Assembly (NCBI RefSeq): GCF_017874535.1
Contig: NZ_JAGGLS010000004.1
Span: 62,001-126,000, forward strand
DNA: 64,000 bases
DNA from: Anaerococcus nagyae
Lineage (GTDB): Bacteria; Bacillota; Clostridia; Tissierellales; Peptoniphilaceae
Reading direction: 5' to 3'
In this document: piece by piece, positions 37,591 to 46,269 of the stretch
Position numbering within the stretch: the stretch's first letter is position 1
How the letters are laid out: each line of letters begins with the position of its first letter
The notes under the pieces: generated by a model
Database searches by the model: none
What the model was told of the DNA's origin: nothing
What the model saw: the letters and a program-made list of their open reading frames with translations, nothing else
Made by a program: the position numbers and the translations under genes

Positions 37591-39377
37591 TGGCTATTGT
37601 AAAGCTAGATACCTATACAATAGAACAGATTGCAGCAGGTGAAGTTATAGAAGCACCTGTTTCAGTAGTAAAAGAACTTGTGGAAAACTCTATAGATGCT
37701 AATTCCAAAAATATAGTTGTTGAAATAAAAAATGGGGGCAAAACTTTTATTAGAGTTACAGATGATGGGACTGGTATAGATAAGGCTGACATGATATTAG
37801 CATTTGAAAAACATGCAACATCTAAAATTGGTAACTTTAATGATTTATATGATATATGTTCTTTAGGATTTAGAGGAGAAGCCTTATCAAGTATAGCAAG
37901 TGTAAGCGACTTAGTGGCTATATCTAAAACCAAAGAAGAGGAAATAGGCAAAAAATTAGAATTTAAAAATAATAAATATAAAGAATCTTCCATAGCAACA
38001 AATACTGGAACAAGCATCATAGTAAAAGATTTATTTAATAACTTACCAGTAAGGAAAAAGTTTCTCAAATCTGATATTGCTGAAACAAATGCTATATCTA
38101 AGCTTATATATTCATTAGCAATAGGCTACAATGATATATCTTTTAAATACATTAAGAATGGAAGAGTAGAGTTTATAAGTCATGGGAGTGAAGATTTGGA
38201 GACTAAAATTCCAAATCTTTTAGATCCTAATTTAAAAGATAAACTTATTAAAATTTCTGCTAATAATGATATATATAATATTGATGGGTTCATATCAAGT
38301 CCTAATTATTATAGAGGAAGTAGATCTTTACAACACTTATTTATAAATAATAGATTAATAGATAGTAATATAATAACTAACAATATAGAAAAAGAATATA
38401 GATCTTATATACCTAATGGTAGATTTCCTGCATTCTTTTTATTTGTAAATACTAATCCTAAAAATTTAGATGTAAATGTTCATCCTAATAAAAAAACTAT
38501 AAAATTTAACTATGAAGATGACTTGATTAGTTTACTATCTACAAGCATATATAAAAGTTTAATTAAAGAAAATAATCCAGCCGAAATTACCAATAAAAAG
38601 ATAGAAAATAAACAAATACCAGATTTAAGTAACTATCAAAATCTATTAGATTCATATAAATCTTTTAATATTGTAAAAGAAGATGCTAAATTATATGAAA
38701 ACGATGATTTTTTTAATGAAGATAAAAAAATAATTTCTAGTAATGAACAAAGTTTTAATAATAACGATTATACTAAAATTAAATCAGATCAACAAAAAAG
38801 CTTATTAGAAGGCAAATTTTCTTATTTATATTTAACAAGTATTTTTGGAAAGTATTCTTTATTTAAAAAATCTGAAGATGAAATAATTGTTTTAGATCAT
38901 AGACGTGCTGATGAGGCTATAAAATATAATGAATTCATAAAAAATATGTCTAACAAGAGTGTTAGTAGTCAAATTCTCTTAGAGCCTATTATAATAAATT
39001 TAAAAGCAAATGATAAAGATAAATTTGATAATAAAAAAGAATCCATAATGGATTTAGGTTTTGATATTGATCAAATTGGAGAATCTCAAATAATCATTAG
39101 ATCTATTCCTCAAATATTTGATATTCCAGAAAGTGAAAGCTTTTTTTACGATATTTTAGATATAGATTTTAAAAATAAAAATGAAATTTTTTATAAGAAT
39201 ATTGGAAAGTTTATTAGAAGTAATATTTTTAGAAAAGGTCATAATATAAATAAAGATGAATCTATCAATTTATTAAACGAATTATTTAAACTTGATAATC
39301 CTTATAAAACCAATGATGGTAAGTTAACTTTGTTAGTTTTAAATAAAGATAGTTTGGAGAATTTTTTTGAAAGATAA
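37590..39377 (+). CDS. mutL: DNA mismatch repair protein MutL with degenerate endonuclease domain
   Basis: GHKL-ATPase that links MutS to downstream repair. The 595-residue protein has intact N-terminal ATPase motifs (ELVENSIDANS, DDGTGI, GFRGEALSS, VHPNK). The C-terminal domain aligns with Bacillus MutL but its nuclease and metal motifs are changed: DQHAxxE-type becomes DHRRADE (436-442) with N447 in place of the last Glu; the SCK motif becomes RSN (543-545); CPHGRP becomes TNDGKL (574-579). The ATP-switch part should work; the nicking activity probably does not. It overlaps miaA by eleven bases. Confidence 0.95.
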   Translation: MAIVKLDTYTIEQIAAGEVIEAPVSVVKELVENSIDANSKNIVVEIKNGGKTFIRVTDDGTGIDKADMILAFEKHATSKIGNFNDLYDICSLGFRGEALSSIASVSDLVAISKTKEEEIGKKLEFKNNKYKESSIATNTGTSIIVKDLFNNLPVRKKFLKSDIAETNAISKLIYSLAIGYNDISFKYIKNGRVEFISHGSEDLETKIPNLLDPNLKDKLIKISANNDIYNIDGFISSPNYYRGSRSLQHLFINNRLIDSNIITNNIEKEYRSYIPNGRFPAFFLFVNTNPKNLDVNVHPNKKTIKFNYEDDLISLLSTSIYKSLIKENNPAEITNKKIENKQIPDLSNYQNLLDSYKSFNIVKEDAKLYENDDFFNEDKKIISSNEQSFNNNDYTKIKSDQQKSLLEGKFSYLYLTSIFGKYSLFKKSEDEIIVLDHRRADEAIKYNEFIKNMSNKSVSSQILLEPIIINLKANDKDKFDNKKESIMDLGFDIDQIGESQIIIRSIPQIFDIPESESFFYDILDIDFKNKNEIFYKNIGKFIRSNIFRKGHNINKDESINLLNELFKLDNPYKTNDGKLTLLVLNKDSLENFFER

Positions 39378-40314
39378 ATTAATAATAATTACAGGACCCA
39401 CAGCTAGTGGCAAAAGTGATATAGCTATCAAAGTTGCAAAAACTTTTAATGGAGAAGTTATTTCCTGTGATAGTCAACAGATCTATAAAGACATGGATAT
39501 TGGCACTAATAAGGAATCTGATTTCAGAGGTATTAAGCATCATATGATTGATATTATTAATCCTAATGAAAATTTTACAGTGGAAGATTTTTCTAGTTTA
39601 GTAAAGCCAATAGTACACGATATAAATAATAATGGAAATATACCAATACTTACTGGTGGAACAGGATTTTATATAGACTCTTTATTATTTGAAATGAATT
39701 ATGGGAATACACCAAAAGATCCCAAAATAAGAAAAAAGTTACAAGATATATCTGATTCAAAGGGTAACTCATTTTTATATAATAAATTAAAAGAACTAGA
39801 TCCAAAAACAGCAGATAAATATCATGAAAATGAGTCCCAAAGAATAATTAGAGCTTTAGAAATATATGAGATGACAGGCAAAAAACCTTCAGAACTTAGA
39901 AAAGGTGAGAGAGTTTTAAATAATACTATAGATCCAATTTTATTTTTCTTAAATTATGAAGACAGAAGCAAACTTTATGAAAATATTAACAATCGTGTAA
40001 TAAAAATGTTAGATGCTGGACTTATAAATGAATTTGTTAGTGTAATTAAAAAATATAAACTTACTAAAGATTCTCAATCTATGGCAGCTATAGGATATAA
40101 AGAACTGTTTCCTTATTTTGATAAAGAGATTGATATAGATGAACTTATAGATTTGATTCAAAAGAATACCAGACATTATGCAAAAAGGCAAATAACCTGG
40201 ATGAAAAGATATAAATTATATAATTTTACCCATGAAATTATGATGGATAATTTAAATAAAGATGATGCTAATGATATAATAATAAGTATAATTAAGGATG
40301 TTTATGAATTTTAA
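39367..40314 (+). CDS. miaA: tRNA dimethylallyltransferase
   Basis: Adds the dimethylallyl group to A37 of tRNAs reading UNN codons. The 315-residue protein has the P-loop GPTASGKS, SCDSQQIYKDMDIGT, and AIGYKEL. The start codon is TTG, seven bases after GGAG; no ATG lies near and the N-terminus fits the family. It starts inside mutL and overlaps ynbB. The hfq gene that often follows miaA in Firmicutes is not here. Confidence 0.95.
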   Translation: MKDKLIIITGPTASGKSDIAIKVAKTFNGEVISCDSQQIYKDMDIGTNKESDFRGIKHHMIDIINPNENFTVEDFSSLVKPIVHDINNNGNIPILTGGTGFYIDSLLFEMNYGNTPKDPKIRKKLQDISDSKGNSFLYNKLKELDPKTADKYHENESQRIIRALEIYEMTGKKPSELRKGERVLNNTIDPILFFLNYEDRSKLYENINNRVIKMLDAGLINEFVSVIKKYKLTKDSQSMAAIGYKELFPYFDKEIDIDELIDLIQKNTRHYAKRQITWMKRYKLYNFTHEIMMDNLNKDDANDIIISIIKDVYEF

Positions 40315-41581
40315 TGAAATATACACTCATTATAAAATCGATGAGTCATTTGATAATTTAATAATAGATAAAGAGAAAAAGCTAACAAAAGATTTTGAGA
40401 ATCTTGAAGCTATAGCTGAATACAATCAGCTTAAAGTTTTAAAATCTTTTAACAAAAATAATTTAAATACACAAGATTTTATAACTGCAACTGGTTATGG
40501 TTATGCTGATATTGGTCGTGAAAAAGTTGAAAAAATTTTTGCTGATATATTCAAAGCTGAAGATGCTCTTGTAAGGCCTAGTATAGTTGCAGGTACTCAT
40601 GCGCTTTCATTAGTCTTATTCGCATTATTAAATAATGGAGATCAAATGGTTGCAATAACTGATGATCCATATGATACAATGCAACAAGTTATCGGTATAG
40701 CTGGAGACAAAAAAGGAAATTTATTATCAAAAGGTATCAAGTACAAAAAATTATCTCTTGATGATAATAATAAGATAGATTATAAAAATATCTCTAAAGT
40801 AGTTGATTCTAATACAAAGCTAGCTTTGATTCAAAGATCAACTGGATATACGCAAAGACGTGCTTTTACAATTGAAGAAATAAAAAAAGCAATTGAGGAA
40901 ATAAAAACTATAAATCCAGATACAATTATATTTATAGATAATTGCTACGGAGAATTTACAGAATATAAAGAACCTATTGAAATTGGTGCAGATATACTTG
41001 CTGGTTCTTTAATCAAAAATCTAGGTGGCGGAATCGCTATAACAGGTGGTTATATTTGTGGAAAATCTGATTTAATCGAATATTGTTCTAATACACTAAC
41101 CGCTCCAGGTATTGGCAAAGATGAAGGCTTAAGTTTTGGTACAAGCAGATCCGTTTTACAAGGCTTATATTTTGCACCACAAATAGTAAAAGAAGCTATA
41201 AAAGTTGGAATGCTTTTTGGCAGAGTTTTTAATGATTTAGGTTATGAAGTTGTTCCTAAAATTGATGAACCTCAAAGTGATGTGGTTCAAGCTATAAAAT
41301 TTAAAGATCCTGATAAAGTTATAACTTTTTGCAAAGCTATACAAGAAGCTTCAACTGTAGATTCTAACTTAGTGCCAGAACCTTTTCCAATGCCAGGATA
41401 TGAAGATCCTGTAATTATGGCTGCAGGTGGTTTTGTAGAAGGTTCTACATCAGAACTTTCGGCTGATGGTCCTTTAAGAGAACCATATATAGCTTACTTG
41501 CAAGGTGGACTTAATTATTATCATGGAAAGCTTGCCTTAAAACTCGTTTTAAGCCGTTTTAAAAAACAAGGATACATATAA
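40304..41581 (+). CDS. ynbB: YnbB-type methionine gamma-lyase-like PLP protein (aluminium resistance family)
   Basis: PLP-dependent enzyme of the family annotated as aluminium resistance or methionine gamma-lyase-like; the true reaction is not established. From ATG 40304 it is 425 residues. GSLIKNLGGGIAITGGYI carries the likely PLP lysine, and TGYGYADIGREK and RSTGYTQRR are family motifs. ATG 40304 lies six bases after AAGG; the earlier in-frame ATG 40298 touches it. The mutL-miaA-ynbB order matches Bacillus. Confidence 0.9.
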   Translation: MNFNEIYTHYKIDESFDNLIIDKEKKLTKDFENLEAIAEYNQLKVLKSFNKNNLNTQDFITATGYGYADIGREKVEKIFADIFKAEDALVRPSIVAGTHALSLVLFALLNNGDQMVAITDDPYDTMQQVIGIAGDKKGNLLSKGIKYKKLSLDDNNKIDYKNISKVVDSNTKLALIQRSTGYTQRRAFTIEEIKKAIEEIKTINPDTIIFIDNCYGEFTEYKEPIEIGADILAGSLIKNLGGGIAITGGYICGKSDLIEYCSNTLTAPGIGKDEGLSFGTSRSVLQGLYFAPQIVKEAIKVGMLFGRVFNDLGYEVVPKIDEPQSDVVQAIKFKDPDKVITFCKAIQEASTVDSNLVPEPFPMPGYEDPVIMAAGGFVEGSTSELSADGPLREPYIAYLQGGLNYYHGKLALKLVLSRFKKQGYI

Positions 41582-41592
41582 GTACCCTTGTT
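41561..41592 (-). terminator. Intrinsic terminator downstream of xerC
   Basis: Stem AACAAGG / CCTTGTT (41565-41571 with 41586-41592), extended inside by TAC / GTA across one mismatch. On the minus strand it is followed by a six-T run. It lies within the last codons of ynbB and may also pause + transcripts. Confidence 0.75.
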
Positions 41593-41593
41593 C

Positions 41594-42574
41594 TTATATC
41601 TCCATATCAGACAATGGGTTTTTATTTATTGCTTTTTTTAAGTCTTCATCTTCAAGATGGGTGTATATTTGAGTAGTGGAAATGCTAGTATGTCCTAATA
41701 TATCTTTTAAAGCCCTTATATCTACATTACCATATTTATACATTAATGTAGCTGCTGTATGTCTTAACTTATGAGTAGAATATATAGATGTATCAAATCC
41801 TGCTTTTTCTAAATATTTTTCTATAGTGGCCTGAACTGTGCGATTACTAATACGTTTTTTTCTAGTTGAAACAAATAAGGCATCTACATATTTATCTCCT
41901 AAATAATCGTTTCTTACTTTTAAATAATGATGAATTAATCTTAAAGCATTGTCAGTAAGATAGATAGTTCTTTCCTTATTACCCTTACCAACTATTGAAA
42001 AATGATCATTTTCTATATCGTTTACATTAATACTAACTAGCTCAGATAATCTCATACCTGTAGTTAAAAACGTAAAAACTATAGCTAAATCACGAGCTCT
42101 CAAGAAGTCATTTTTCTCTGCATTTATTACATAAAGTAGTCTTTCAGTTTCATCTAATGTGAGATATACAGGTTGTCTTTTGCTAATTTTGGGATTTTTG
42201 AGCTTAATAGTAATATTTTTATCAATCACTTCAATTTCTTGATATAAGTAATTATAAAATGACTTTAAAGCTGAAATTTTACGAGATCTTGTAGTAGGAT
42301 TATCATTCTTTTCATTATCTAAATAAGAAAGATAAGAGTAAAAATCAGTAATATTTAAATCTCCTAAAAAATCAGGATTTATTATTTTGTTTATATCTGA
42401 GTCTTTAAAATCTTTTTCATAAGATGATCTATCTCCGTAATATATTTTTCTTATAATTTGATATTCAAAAAAAACTTCTAAGTCATAAGAGTATTCCTTA
42501 ATAGTCATTAAAGATAGACCGCGAATAGACTTTAAATAATTTAGATAATCTACAAGTACAATAGGTCTAGTCAT
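41594..42574 (-). CDS. xerC: Tyrosine site-specific recombinase (XerC/XerA-like)
   Basis: A 326-residue tyrosine recombinase: N-terminal SAM-like core-binding domain (about 5-120) and a catalytic domain with GMRLSELV (first Arg), GKGNKERTI (Lys), HKLRHTAAT (His-x-x-Arg), LGHTSISTTQIYTHL (His and nucleophile Tyr). Length and position in a housekeeping region suggest a chromosomal Xer recombinase for dimer resolution, not a phage integrase; whether it acts alone or with a partner is unknown. A perfect palindrome abuts its promoter. Confidence 0.88.
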   Translation of the reverse strand: MTRPIVLVDYLNYLKSIRGLSLMTIKEYSYDLEVFFEYQIIRKIYYGDRSSYEKDFKDSDINKIINPDFLGDLNITDFYSYLSYLDNEKNDNPTTRSRKISALKSFYNYLYQEIEVIDKNITIKLKNPKISKRQPVYLTLDETERLLYVINAEKNDFLRARDLAIVFTFLTTGMRLSELVSINVNDIENDHFSIVGKGNKERTIYLTDNALRLIHHYLKVRNDYLGDKYVDALFVSTRKKRISNRTVQATIEKYLEKAGFDTSIYSTHKLRHTAATLMYKYGNVDIRALKDILGHTSISTTQIYTHLEDEDLKKAINKNPLSDMEI

Positions 42575-42644
42575 AAAAAATATAAAACTCCTTAAAATTT
42601 ATTATTATATAAGAAAATATCTAATTCATTTATAATATAATCTT

Positions 42645-42672
42645 ATTGTACCTCTATTATTTTTTTATACAA
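42645..42672 (-). promoter_or_regulatory. Candidate promoter for xerC
   Basis: On the minus strand: -35 TTGTAT (42667-42672), 16-base spacer, -10 TACAAT (42645-42650), about 70 bases before the ATG. The -35 overlaps the edge of the inverted repeat at 42671-42706. Confidence 0.5.
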
Positions 42673-42706
42673 TTATTGCACAAAATTATTATTTTGTGCA
42701 ATAATT
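42671..42706. repeat. Perfect 16-bp inverted repeat upstream of xerC
   Basis: Arms at 42671-42686 and 42691-42706 (AATTATTGCACAAAAT and its exact complement) with spacer TATT. No T tract follows on either strand, so it is not a standard terminator. Its place at the -35 edge of the putative xerC promoter suggests an operator. The rest of the 263-base gap 42575-42837 is AT-rich with nothing else recognised apart from the promoter and the rny terminator. Confidence 0.85.
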
Positions 42707-42783
42707 TATAGGGATATTTGTATTGTTTTTCTCTTCCCTATAACTATAAATCTTAAATTTCATTAAATTATTTTAATCTAATT

Positions 42784-42814
42784 AAAAAACTGCCCTCAAA
42801 GGCAGTTTTATTTT
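42784..42814. terminator. Terminator after rny (bidirectional form)
   Basis: Nine-base stem AAAACTGCC / GGCAGTTTT (42786-42794 with 42801-42809), loop CTCAAA. On the minus strand a six-T run follows, ending rny; on + there is TTTTATTTT. Confidence 0.9.
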
Positions 42815-42837
42815 AGATTGTCATTATGAATAATAAA

Positions 42838-44379
42838 TTATCTTGCATATTCAATTGCATTTGATTCTCTTAGTACGTTAACTTTAATTTCACCAGGATA
42901 TTCTAATTCATCTTCGACTCTTTTTGCAATCTCTCTAGCAACTACAATCATTTCATCGTCAGATATCTTATCTGGTTTGACCATTATCCTTAACTCACGA
43001 CCTGCTTGAAGGGCAAATGATTTTTCTATTCCATCATAGGAATTAGCTATAGCTTCAAGACTTTCAAGCCTTTTAATATAATTTTCTAAGCTTTCACGCC
43101 TTGCTCCAGGTCTAGCAGCAGATATTGCATCTGCAGTCTGTACAAGAATTGACTCTATACAATTCGGCTCTACCTCACCGTGATGAGATTGTATAGCATT
43201 TACAACATATTTATTCTCACCATATCTTGTAGCTACATCAATTCCCAATTCGACATGTGTGCCTTCTAATTCATGATCTATAGCTTTACCTATGTCATGC
43301 AAAAGTCCCCCACGTCTAGCTATTTGTGCATCCGCGCCAATTTCTTCAGCTAGCATTCCAGCAATATTAGCCACCTCCACTGAATGTTTCATAATATTTT
43401 GTCCATAACTTGTTCTATATTTCATCTTACCAACTAATTTTACTAGTTGAGGATGTAAGTTATGAACACCTGCTGCTTCAGTGGATATTTCACCATCTTC
43501 AATCATTCTTTGTTCAATTTCTTCTTCAGACTTTTGCAAAGTTTCTTCTATTCTAGAAGGATTGATACGTCCATCCTGAATTAATCTTTCGAGAGCTATT
43601 TTCGCAATTTCACGTCTCACAGGTTCAAATGATGATATTACAACTGCTTCTGGAGTATCATCGATAATAAGATCAACACCAGCTAACTGCTCAAAGGCTC
43701 TTATATTTCTACCTTCACGACCGATAATTCGACCTTTCATTTCATCATTTGGCAAAGTAACCACTGATACAGTATTTTCTGCTACTTGATCTGCTGCATA
43801 TCTTTGTATTGTTGTAGCAAGAATCTCAGTAGCTATTTTTTTACTTTCAGATTTTACTTTCTCTTCAGCTTCTTTTATAAGTTTGGCTGATTCATGGATG
43901 GTATCTTTTTTAACGTTTTCTAAGATAATTTCTTTAGCTTCACTATTGGTAAGGCCTGCAATTCTTTGTAATTCTAATTGTTTTTGTTCAATCAGTTTAT
44001 CAATGCTGTCTTCTTTTTGTTTTAACCTCTTCTGATCACTAGAGATTTGATCAGCCTTTTTGTCAATCAATAAAGCTCTATTGTCAAGACTTTCTTCTTT
44101 TTTAAATAGGCGAGATTCTTTTTTATCAAGTTCTTCGCCTCTTTTGTTTAACTTCTTATCATTTTCTAATCTTAATTGGGAGATTTCATCCTTTGCTTCA
44201 ACAAGACTTTCACGTCTTAGTGTTTCTGCTTGCCTATTAGCATCTTCAATGATTTGACGACTTAGTTCATCTGCTGAGCCTATCTTTTTTTCACTAGATT
44301 TTTTTTGATAAATGAAGCCTAAAATAAAAGCTAACAATACGAAGGCGACAGTAACGATTATAAAAACTGGATTATCCAT
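42838..44379 (-). CDS. rny: Ribonuclease Y
   Basis: Membrane-anchored endoribonuclease initiating mRNA decay. The 513-residue protein has an N-terminal transmembrane helix (about 4-24), a long coiled coil (about 30-200), a KH domain (GRIIGREGRNIRAFE) and an HD domain (RRGGLLHDIGKA). AGGAGGTGAT lies just before the ATG. It is monocistronic here, between its own extended -10 promoter and a terminator. RNase J is at 28.3 kb, completing the Firmicute decay pair. Confidence 0.97.
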   Translation of the reverse strand: MDNPVFIIVTVAFVLLAFILGFIYQKKSSEKKIGSADELSRQIIEDANRQAETLRRESLVEAKDEISQLRLENDKKLNKRGEELDKKESRLFKKEESLDNRALLIDKKADQISSDQKRLKQKEDSIDKLIEQKQLELQRIAGLTNSEAKEIILENVKKDTIHESAKLIKEAEEKVKSESKKIATEILATTIQRYAADQVAENTVSVVTLPNDEMKGRIIGREGRNIRAFEQLAGVDLIIDDTPEAVVISSFEPVRREIAKIALERLIQDGRINPSRIEETLQKSEEEIEQRMIEDGEISTEAAGVHNLHPQLVKLVGKMKYRTSYGQNIMKHSVEVANIAGMLAEEIGADAQIARRGGLLHDIGKAIDHELEGTHVELGIDVATRYGENKYVVNAIQSHHGEVEPNCIESILVQTADAISAARPGARRESLENYIKRLESLEAIANSYDGIEKSFALQAGRELRIMVKPDKISDDEMIVVAREIAKRVEDELEYPGEIKVNVLRESNAIEYAR

Positions 44380-44428
44380 TTATTATCACCTCCTATGAAA
44401 TTTTACTTGGAATTTACATTCCTTTATA

Positions 44429-44437
44429 ATTATACCA
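44429..44437 (-). promoter_or_regulatory. Extended -10 promoter for rny
   Basis: TGGTATAAT on the minus strand (-10 at 44429-44434), about 50 bases before the rny ATG; -35 is weak (TTCGTA at 44452-44457). Confidence 0.6.
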
Positions 44438-44508
44438 TAAATTGAGTTTTATACGAAAGATACTTAAGAAAAAAACAATTGCTATGCAGATCCTTATAGG
44501 CGCTGTAC

Positions 44509-44533
44509 AAACTACCAGTTTGGCTGGTAGTTT
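44509..44533. terminator. Second hairpin downstream of tsf
   Basis: Ten-base perfect stem AAACTACCAG / CTGGTAGTTT (44509-44518 with 44524-44533), five-base loop. The T tract is short on both strands, so it may be a backup terminator or part of a small RNA. Confidence 0.5.
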
Positions 44534-44537
44534 TGAT

Positions 44538-44574
44538 TGAAAATACCACCTACATTATTAAAAATATAGGTGGT
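44538..44574 (-). terminator. Terminator after tsf
   Basis: Eight-base stem ACCACCTA / TAGGTGGT (44545-44552 with 44567-44574), 14-base loop; on the minus strand ATTTTC follows. Confidence 0.65.
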
Positions 44575-44594
44575 TATAAATAAAATTTATTTAA

Positions 44595-45263
44595 TTAAGC
44601 ATTCATTTGTGAAGCTACTTCTGCAGCGAAATCCTCTTCTTTTTTCTCGATTCCTTCACCAACTTCAAATCTAGCGAATCTTCTAATTTTTATATTTTCT
44701 CCAACATTATTAGCTGTATCTCTTAGATATGATTCTACTGTTTGATCAGGATTTTTAATGTATGGTTGATCTAATAAGCATACTTCTGATAAGTATTTTT
44801 TAAGTCTACCCTCAACTTTTTTTTCAGCAATCATTTTTTTCTTATCTTCTGGCATATTATCAGAAGCTTCGTTAATTGCTTGATTTACAAGAATTTCTCT
44901 TTGTTGTGCTATATCATTTTCATCTGCATCTTCTTCAGAGATATAAAGAGGATTTGCAGCTGCAATATGCATGGCAATATCACGTGCAAAGTCTTTTACA
45001 GTATCCGTGTTTGCTGAAAAGTCAGTTTCAGTATTAATTTCTACGATCACACCAATTTTATTATTGTGAATATATGAACCAATTACACCCTCAGCTGCTA
45101 TTCTACCAGCTTTTTTGTCTAAAGTAGCTTGTCCTTTTTCTTTTAAAAGTTTAACAGCTGCGTCAATATCAGCATTAGTTTCTTCTAATGCTTTTTTACA
45201 GTCCATCATTCCAGCGCCTGTCATTTCTCTTAATTCTTTAACTAAACTTGCACTTACTGCCAT
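44595..45263 (-). CDS. tsf: Translation elongation factor Ts
   Basis: Nucleotide exchange factor for EF-Tu. From the ATG at 45263 it is 222 residues beginning MAVSASLVKELREMTGAGM, with the EF-Tu contact region TETDFSANTD. A longer reading frame extends into rpsB, but AAGGAG sits just before this ATG and the start fits the family. One base separates it from the rpsB stop. pyrH and frr, which usually follow tsf, are absent; rny follows instead. Confidence 0.97.
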   Translation of the reverse strand: MAVSASLVKELREMTGAGMMDCKKALEETNADIDAAVKLLKEKGQATLDKKAGRIAAEGVIGSYIHNNKIGVIVEINTETDFSANTDTVKDFARDIAMHIAAANPLYISEEDADENDIAQQREILVNQAINEASDNMPEDKKKMIAEKKVEGRLKKYLSEVCLLDQPYIKNPDQTVESYLRDTANNVGENIKIRRFARFEVGEGIEKKEEDFAAEVASQMNA

Positions 45264-45264
45264 C

Positions 45265-46131
45265 TTATTCTCCTTGATTTTCTTCGTTTTTATCTTCATA
45301 TGCAGCTGTTTCAATTTCTTCTGCTGCATCAGCTATTTCTTCAGATGAAAGTTCTTTAGTTTCTTCGTTTTTTTCTTCTTTTACTTCTTGATCGTCTGAT
45401 TCTTCTAAAAATTCATTTGCTAAGTTGTCATTGGATGGATCAAATTCGTTACCTTGATTTGCTTCCACTACAGCATCAGCCATTACAGATGTTATTAATT
45501 TTACTGCACGAATAGCATCGTCATTTCCTGGTATAGCTAAATCAACTTCATCTGGGTCACAGTTTGTATCTACTATCGCTACAACTGGAATACCTAATAT
45601 TCTTGCTTCATGAACCGCTATAGATTCTTCTCCTGGATCTACTACAAATATTACGTCTGGTAGTTTATCCATTTCTTTAATACCGCCAAGATTCTTTTCT
45701 AATTTATCCATTTCTTTTTGGTACTGTAGTACTTCTTTTTTAGGTAGAAGATCAAATGTTCCATCTTCTTCCATTTGTTCATATCTTTTTAGTTTGTCTA
45801 TACTTTTTCTTATTGTATCAAAGTTTGTAAGCATTCCGCCTAACCATCTATTTGACACATAGTATTGGCCACATCTTTTAGCTTCATGTTCAATAGAATC
45901 TTGTGCTTGTTTTTTTGTTCCAACAAATAAAACATCACCGCCATCTGCAGCTATATCCCTAATCATTGCATAGGCATCTTCTATTTGAACCGCTGTCTTT
46001 TGTAAATCTATTATATAGATTCCATTTCTTTCTGTGAAGATGTATTTAGCCATCTTAGGATTCCATCTTCTTGTTTGGTGACCAAAGTGTACACCAGCTT
46101 CTAGTAATTTTTTCATTGAGACTACTGCCAT
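45265..46131 (-). CDS. rpsB: Ribosomal protein S2 with acidic C-terminal tail
   Basis: Small-subunit protein. From the ATG at 46131 it is 288 residues beginning [25 protein letters not shown] precedes this ATG, and the longer in-frame start at 46158 has no support. [15 protein letters not shown] and [19 protein letters not shown] are diagnostic. The last 55 or so residues form a Glu/Asp-rich tail ([15 protein letters not shown] onward) beyond the usual S2 fold; its role is unknown. Confidence 0.97.
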   Translation of the reverse strand: MAVVSMKKLLEAGVHFGHQTRRWNPKMAKYIFTERNGIYIIDLQKTAVQIEDAYAMIRDIAADGGDVLFVGTKKQAQDSIEHEAKRCGQYYVSNRWLGGMLTNFDTIRKSIDKLKRYEQMEEDGTFDLLPKKEVLQYQKEMDKLEKNLGGIKEMDKLPDVIFVVDPGEESIAVHEARILGIPVVAIVDTNCDPDEVDLAIPGNDDAIRAVKLITSVMADAVVEANQGNEFDPSNDNLANEFLEESDDQEVKEEKNEETKELSSEEIADAAEEIETAAYEDKNEENQGE

Positions 46132-46237
46132 ATAAATTCCTCCGTTTTCTTCTTCCACTATCTTCTTTTGGGTATTTAACCATTGTTGGCAACGAAATAT
46201 CCATCGGATAATGTGTATATTTTTGTAGTACTGTACT

Positions 46238-46266
46238 ATTTTACTATAGACTTATTAAAATATCAA
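46238..46266 (-). promoter_or_regulatory. Promoter for rpsB-tsf
   Basis: On the minus strand: -35 TTGATA (46261-46266), 17-base spacer, -10 TAAAAT (46238-46243). It leaves an untranslated leader of about 100 bases containing a small palindrome TATCC-ATC-GGATA (46198-46210). Confidence 0.75.
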
Positions 46267-46269
46267 TAG

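Noticed and set aside
37613-38068. Long open frame antisense to the mutL ATPase region
   Set aside because: The mutL frame is fully explained by conserved motifs; the antisense frame has no family match, no ribosome binding site that I can see and arises from AT-rich codon use.
40298-40314. Hidden hfq gene between miaA and ynbB
   Set aside because: The two genes overlap, leaving no space.
41594-42574. Integrase of a mobile element
   Set aside because: Flanking genes are housekeeping, no attachment-site repeats, tRNA or phage genes are nearby, and the domain pattern fits a chromosomal Xer protein.
42671-42706. A dif recombination site next to xerC
   Set aside because: dif sites have two 11-base arms around a 6-8 base centre and a known Firmicute consensus; this perfect 16-base palindrome with a 4-base centre does not resemble it.
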